Source of the DNA: Porphyrobacter sp. LM 6
GTDB lineage: Bacteria > Pseudomonadota > Alphaproteobacteria > Sphingomonadales > Sphingomonadaceae
Assembly (NCBI RefSeq): GCF_001720465.1
Contig: NZ_CP017113.1
Location: 1,488,001-1,552,000 of the forward strand
Direction of reading: 5' to 3'
DNA: 64,000 nucleotides
Of the stretch, positions 62,609-64,000 are shown piece after piece (positions within the stretch are counted from its first letter, which is position 1; each line of letters starts with the position of its first letter). The translations under genes were made by a program, and so were the position numbers. Under the pieces are notes generated by a model. The model made no database searches and was not told the DNA's origin. It worked only from the letters and a program-made list of their open reading frames with translations.

Positions 62609-63058
62609 ATGTCCGTCCGCCTCAAGCCGTCAGACCTTGTTCCCATCGGCGAAATCGCGCGCCGCACCGGGCTCAGCGTGTCGGCGATCCGCTTTTACGA
62701 GGAGCGCGGTCTGATCGAGCCGATGCGGACCGGCGGCAACCAGCGGCGCTTCCTGCGTTCCGATATCCGGCGGCTGAGCTTCATCCTGATCGCCCAGCGG
62801 CTCGGCCTGACGCTCGGCGAGATCGAGGCGGAGCTTGCCAAGCTGCCGCAGGGGCGCACCCCCACGGCCAAGGACTGGCAGGCGATCAGCCGCGCGATCC
62901 GCGATGTCCTTGATCGCCGCATCGCCGAGCTGGAACGCACCCGCGACCGATTGGACGGCTGCATCGGCTGCGGCTGTCTCAGCCTCTCGCACTGCGCGAT
63001 CTGGAATCCCGACGACGTGCTGGCTGGCGAAGGCCCCGGCCCGCGCAAGCTGGTCTAG
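62609..63058 (+). CDS. soxR: Redox-sensitive MerR-family regulator SoxR
   Basis: The 149-aa protein has the MerR helix-turn-helix (IGEIARRTGLSVSAIRFYEE), a dimerising helix, and the [2Fe-2S] cysteines C118, C121, C123 and C129 (CIGCGCLSLSHC), which match the SoxR spacing. Oxidation of this cluster by redox-cycling drugs activates transcription. It is divergent from a VOC gene with an operator between. Many SoxR proteins outside enterics control a few pump or enzyme genes directly, without SoxS. Confidence 0.95.
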   Translation: MSVRLKPSDLVPIGEIARRTGLSVSAIRFYEERGLIEPMRTGGNQRRFLRSDIRRLSFILIAQRLGLTLGEIEAELAKLPQGRTPTAKDWQAISRAIRDVLDRRIAELERTRDRLDGCIGCGCLSLSHCAIWNPDDVLAGEGPGPRKLV

Positions 63059-63594
63059 TTTTCCGGTCCCAATTCCGGATCGAGATCGCGCGGGCGGGCG
63101 AGATGCACCACCTCGGCGCAATAGCGCTTGAGATCGGCCCAATGTTCGATCTCGCATTCGAGCACGGCGTAGGCGGCGGTCGGGAACTTCACCACCGCTT
63201 CCTTGAACAGGGCGTTTTCCTTGCCCGGTGCGACCAGCTCCAGCAGCACGTCCTGCAGGCCGGGATTGTGGCCGGAAATGAGGATCGCCTTGGCTTCATC
63301 ATCGCCGCTGCCCGCGTGGGCCTCGATCGTCTCGACAATGGTGTCGAAGCTGGCGAGGTAGAGCCGCTGGTCGTAGATCACCGGATGATCCGGCAGCGCG
63401 GCTTCCAGCGTCTGCACCACGCGCACTGCGGGGCTGGCGATCAGCCGATCCCACTTGATGCCGTGATCGCGGATATGCTGCCCGATTAACTCGGCGCCCT
63501 TGCGTCCCCGCGCGTTCAGCCCGCGATCGAAATCGCGCTGATGCGGATCGTCCCAGTCCGACTTGGCGTGACGCAGGAGACCAAGGATTTTCAC
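63055..63594 (-). CDS. SixA-like histidine phosphatase
   Basis: The 179-aa protein has the RHG-type start LLRHAKSDWDDP (His9 becomes phosphorylated), IASPAVRVVQTLEAAL and ISGHNPGLQDVLLEL (second His). This is the SixA branch of histidine phosphatases, which act on phosphohistidine of phosphorelay or PTS proteins. Its start overlaps the helicase stop by 4 bp, and its stop overlaps the soxR stop. Confidence 0.88.
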   Translation of the reverse strand: MKILGLLRHAKSDWDDPHQRDFDRGLNARGRKGAELIGQHIRDHGIKWDRLIASPAVRVVQTLEAALPDHPVIYDQRLYLASFDTIVETIEAHAGSGDDEAKAILISGHNPGLQDVLLELVAPGKENALFKEAVVKFPTAAYAVLECEIEHWADLKRYCAEVVHLARPRDLDPELGPEN

Positions 63595-64000
63595 AGCAAA
63601 TCGGCTCCCTGAGCGTCGGGCGAGGGGTGGAGGGCGTTCCTGCCCCCAACACCTTCCGCGATCCGTTGTAAAGCCTCATCGAGGGTTACGCGCAAGACGG
63701 GCGTGCCATCGGGGAAGGCCGACAGCAGGCGGGTAGGGAAGGCGGGCGAGAGCACGACGAAATGGCCCGCATCGTCCTTGCTGCGGATCAGCCGCCCGAA
63801 GGCCTGCGCCAGTTTGGCTCTGATAATCCGGTCGTCATAGGCAGCGCCGCCACCCGCCGCGCGGCGCGCCTTGTGGAGGATGTCGGGGCGCGGCCATGGC
63901 ACCTGCTCCATCACGACGCATCTGAGCGAATGGCCCGGCACGTCTACCCCGTCGCGCAGGGCATCGGTGCCGATCAGGCTGGCGCGCGGATCATCGCGGA
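63591..64000 (-). CDS. DinG-type ATP-dependent DNA helicase (partial, 5' end outside window)
   Basis: The minus frame is open from the right edge to a stop at 63591, giving the C-terminal 136 codons. It reads GTDALRDGVDVPGHSLRCVV then MEQVPWPRPDILHKARR and the motif-VI-like AQAFGRLIRSKDDAGHFVVL, which matches the C-terminal RecA domain of XPD/DinG-type helicases. Its N-terminus with Walker A and any iron-sulfur cysteines is outside. Whether a nuclease domain is present cannot be judged. Confidence 0.85.
   Translation of the reverse strand, partial: RDDPRASLIGTDALRDGVDVPGHSLRCVVMEQVPWPRPDILHKARRAAGGGAAYDDRIIRAKLAQAFGRLIRSKDDAGHFVVLSPAFPTRLLSAFPDGTPVLRVTLDEALQRIAEGVGGRNALHPSPDAQGADLL

Noticed and set aside
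1..64000. tRNA, rRNA, CRISPR, insertion sequence, prophage or integration-site features
   Set aside because: I looked for cloverleaf ends, spaced direct repeats, transposase motifs and terminal inverted repeats and saw none that I could support.

Overview
The window is a gene-dense stretch of GC-rich bacterial chromosome. No gap between genes exceeds 300 bases, genes often overlap by 4 bp (ATGA), and there are no insertion sequences, phage genes, tRNAs, rRNAs or CRISPR arrays. The gene content (aa3 oxidase cluster with CtaB/CtaG/SURF1, short-form HisG, CobS, BolA plus J-domain pair, K+-independent pyrophosphatase, FnrL-like regulator) fits an alphaproteobacterium. Sphingomonadales, probably Erythrobacteraceae, is my best guess. 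That placement is inference from gene families, not from a database match.

Layout. 1-5 kb: a carotenoid cleavage oxygenase cut by the left edge, a universal stress protein behind a perfect FNR-type site, TesB thioesterase, and a coupled cupin/GNAT pair. 5-11 kb (minus strand): hisG-hisD-nusB-thiL, then hppA with a strong terminator. 10.7-17.5 kb: housekeeping and detoxification genes (DUF2332, SDR plus epoxide-hydrolase-like enzyme, NUDIX, BolA, J-domain protein, AAC(6')-like acetyltransferase, GST, MpaB-like protein). 17.5-21.5 kb: cobS without cobT, a periplasmic TonB-like protein and class A PBP. 21.5-24.5 kb: two hotdog thioesterases, then an unrecognised three-gene unit (52-aa peptide, HEAT-like protein, cupin-like protein). 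24.5-29.3 kb (minus strand): a tightly coupled chain pyrE-pdxJ-two membrane proteins-acpS-lepB-DUF3089 hydrolase-ruvX.

29.6-40.9 kb (plus strand): cytochrome c oxidase (coxB-ctaD-ctaB-small membrane protein-ctaG-ctaE-DUF983-SURF1), running on into thrC, an rRNA-type methyltransferase, folB and molybdopterin genes moaA-moaD-moaE. 40.9-42.7 kb: an FNR-box-controlled membrane protein facing an FnrL-like oxygen sensor that is coupled to a lipoprotein gene. 42.9-47.7 kb: rplU-rpmA, a structured intergenic region, GNAT, TetR, YgfZ, pyrC and rarD. 47.7-53.7 kb: a candidate small RNA, a lipoprotein, astD, a divergent SelO, a hydrolase and a glycosyltransferase. 53.8-64 kb: yfgM-bamB, phased repeats, an ICMT-like methyltransferase, gshA, rsmE, ubiA, an SRAP protein, a soxR/VOC pair with a textbook SoxR operator, sixA, and a DinG-type helicase cut by the right edge.

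The clearest regulatory themes are oxygen (Fnr gene plus two FNR-type sites) and redox stress (SoxR, GshA, GST, VOC). The least explained piece is the peptide/HEAT-like/cupin-like unit at 22.5-24.5 kb.
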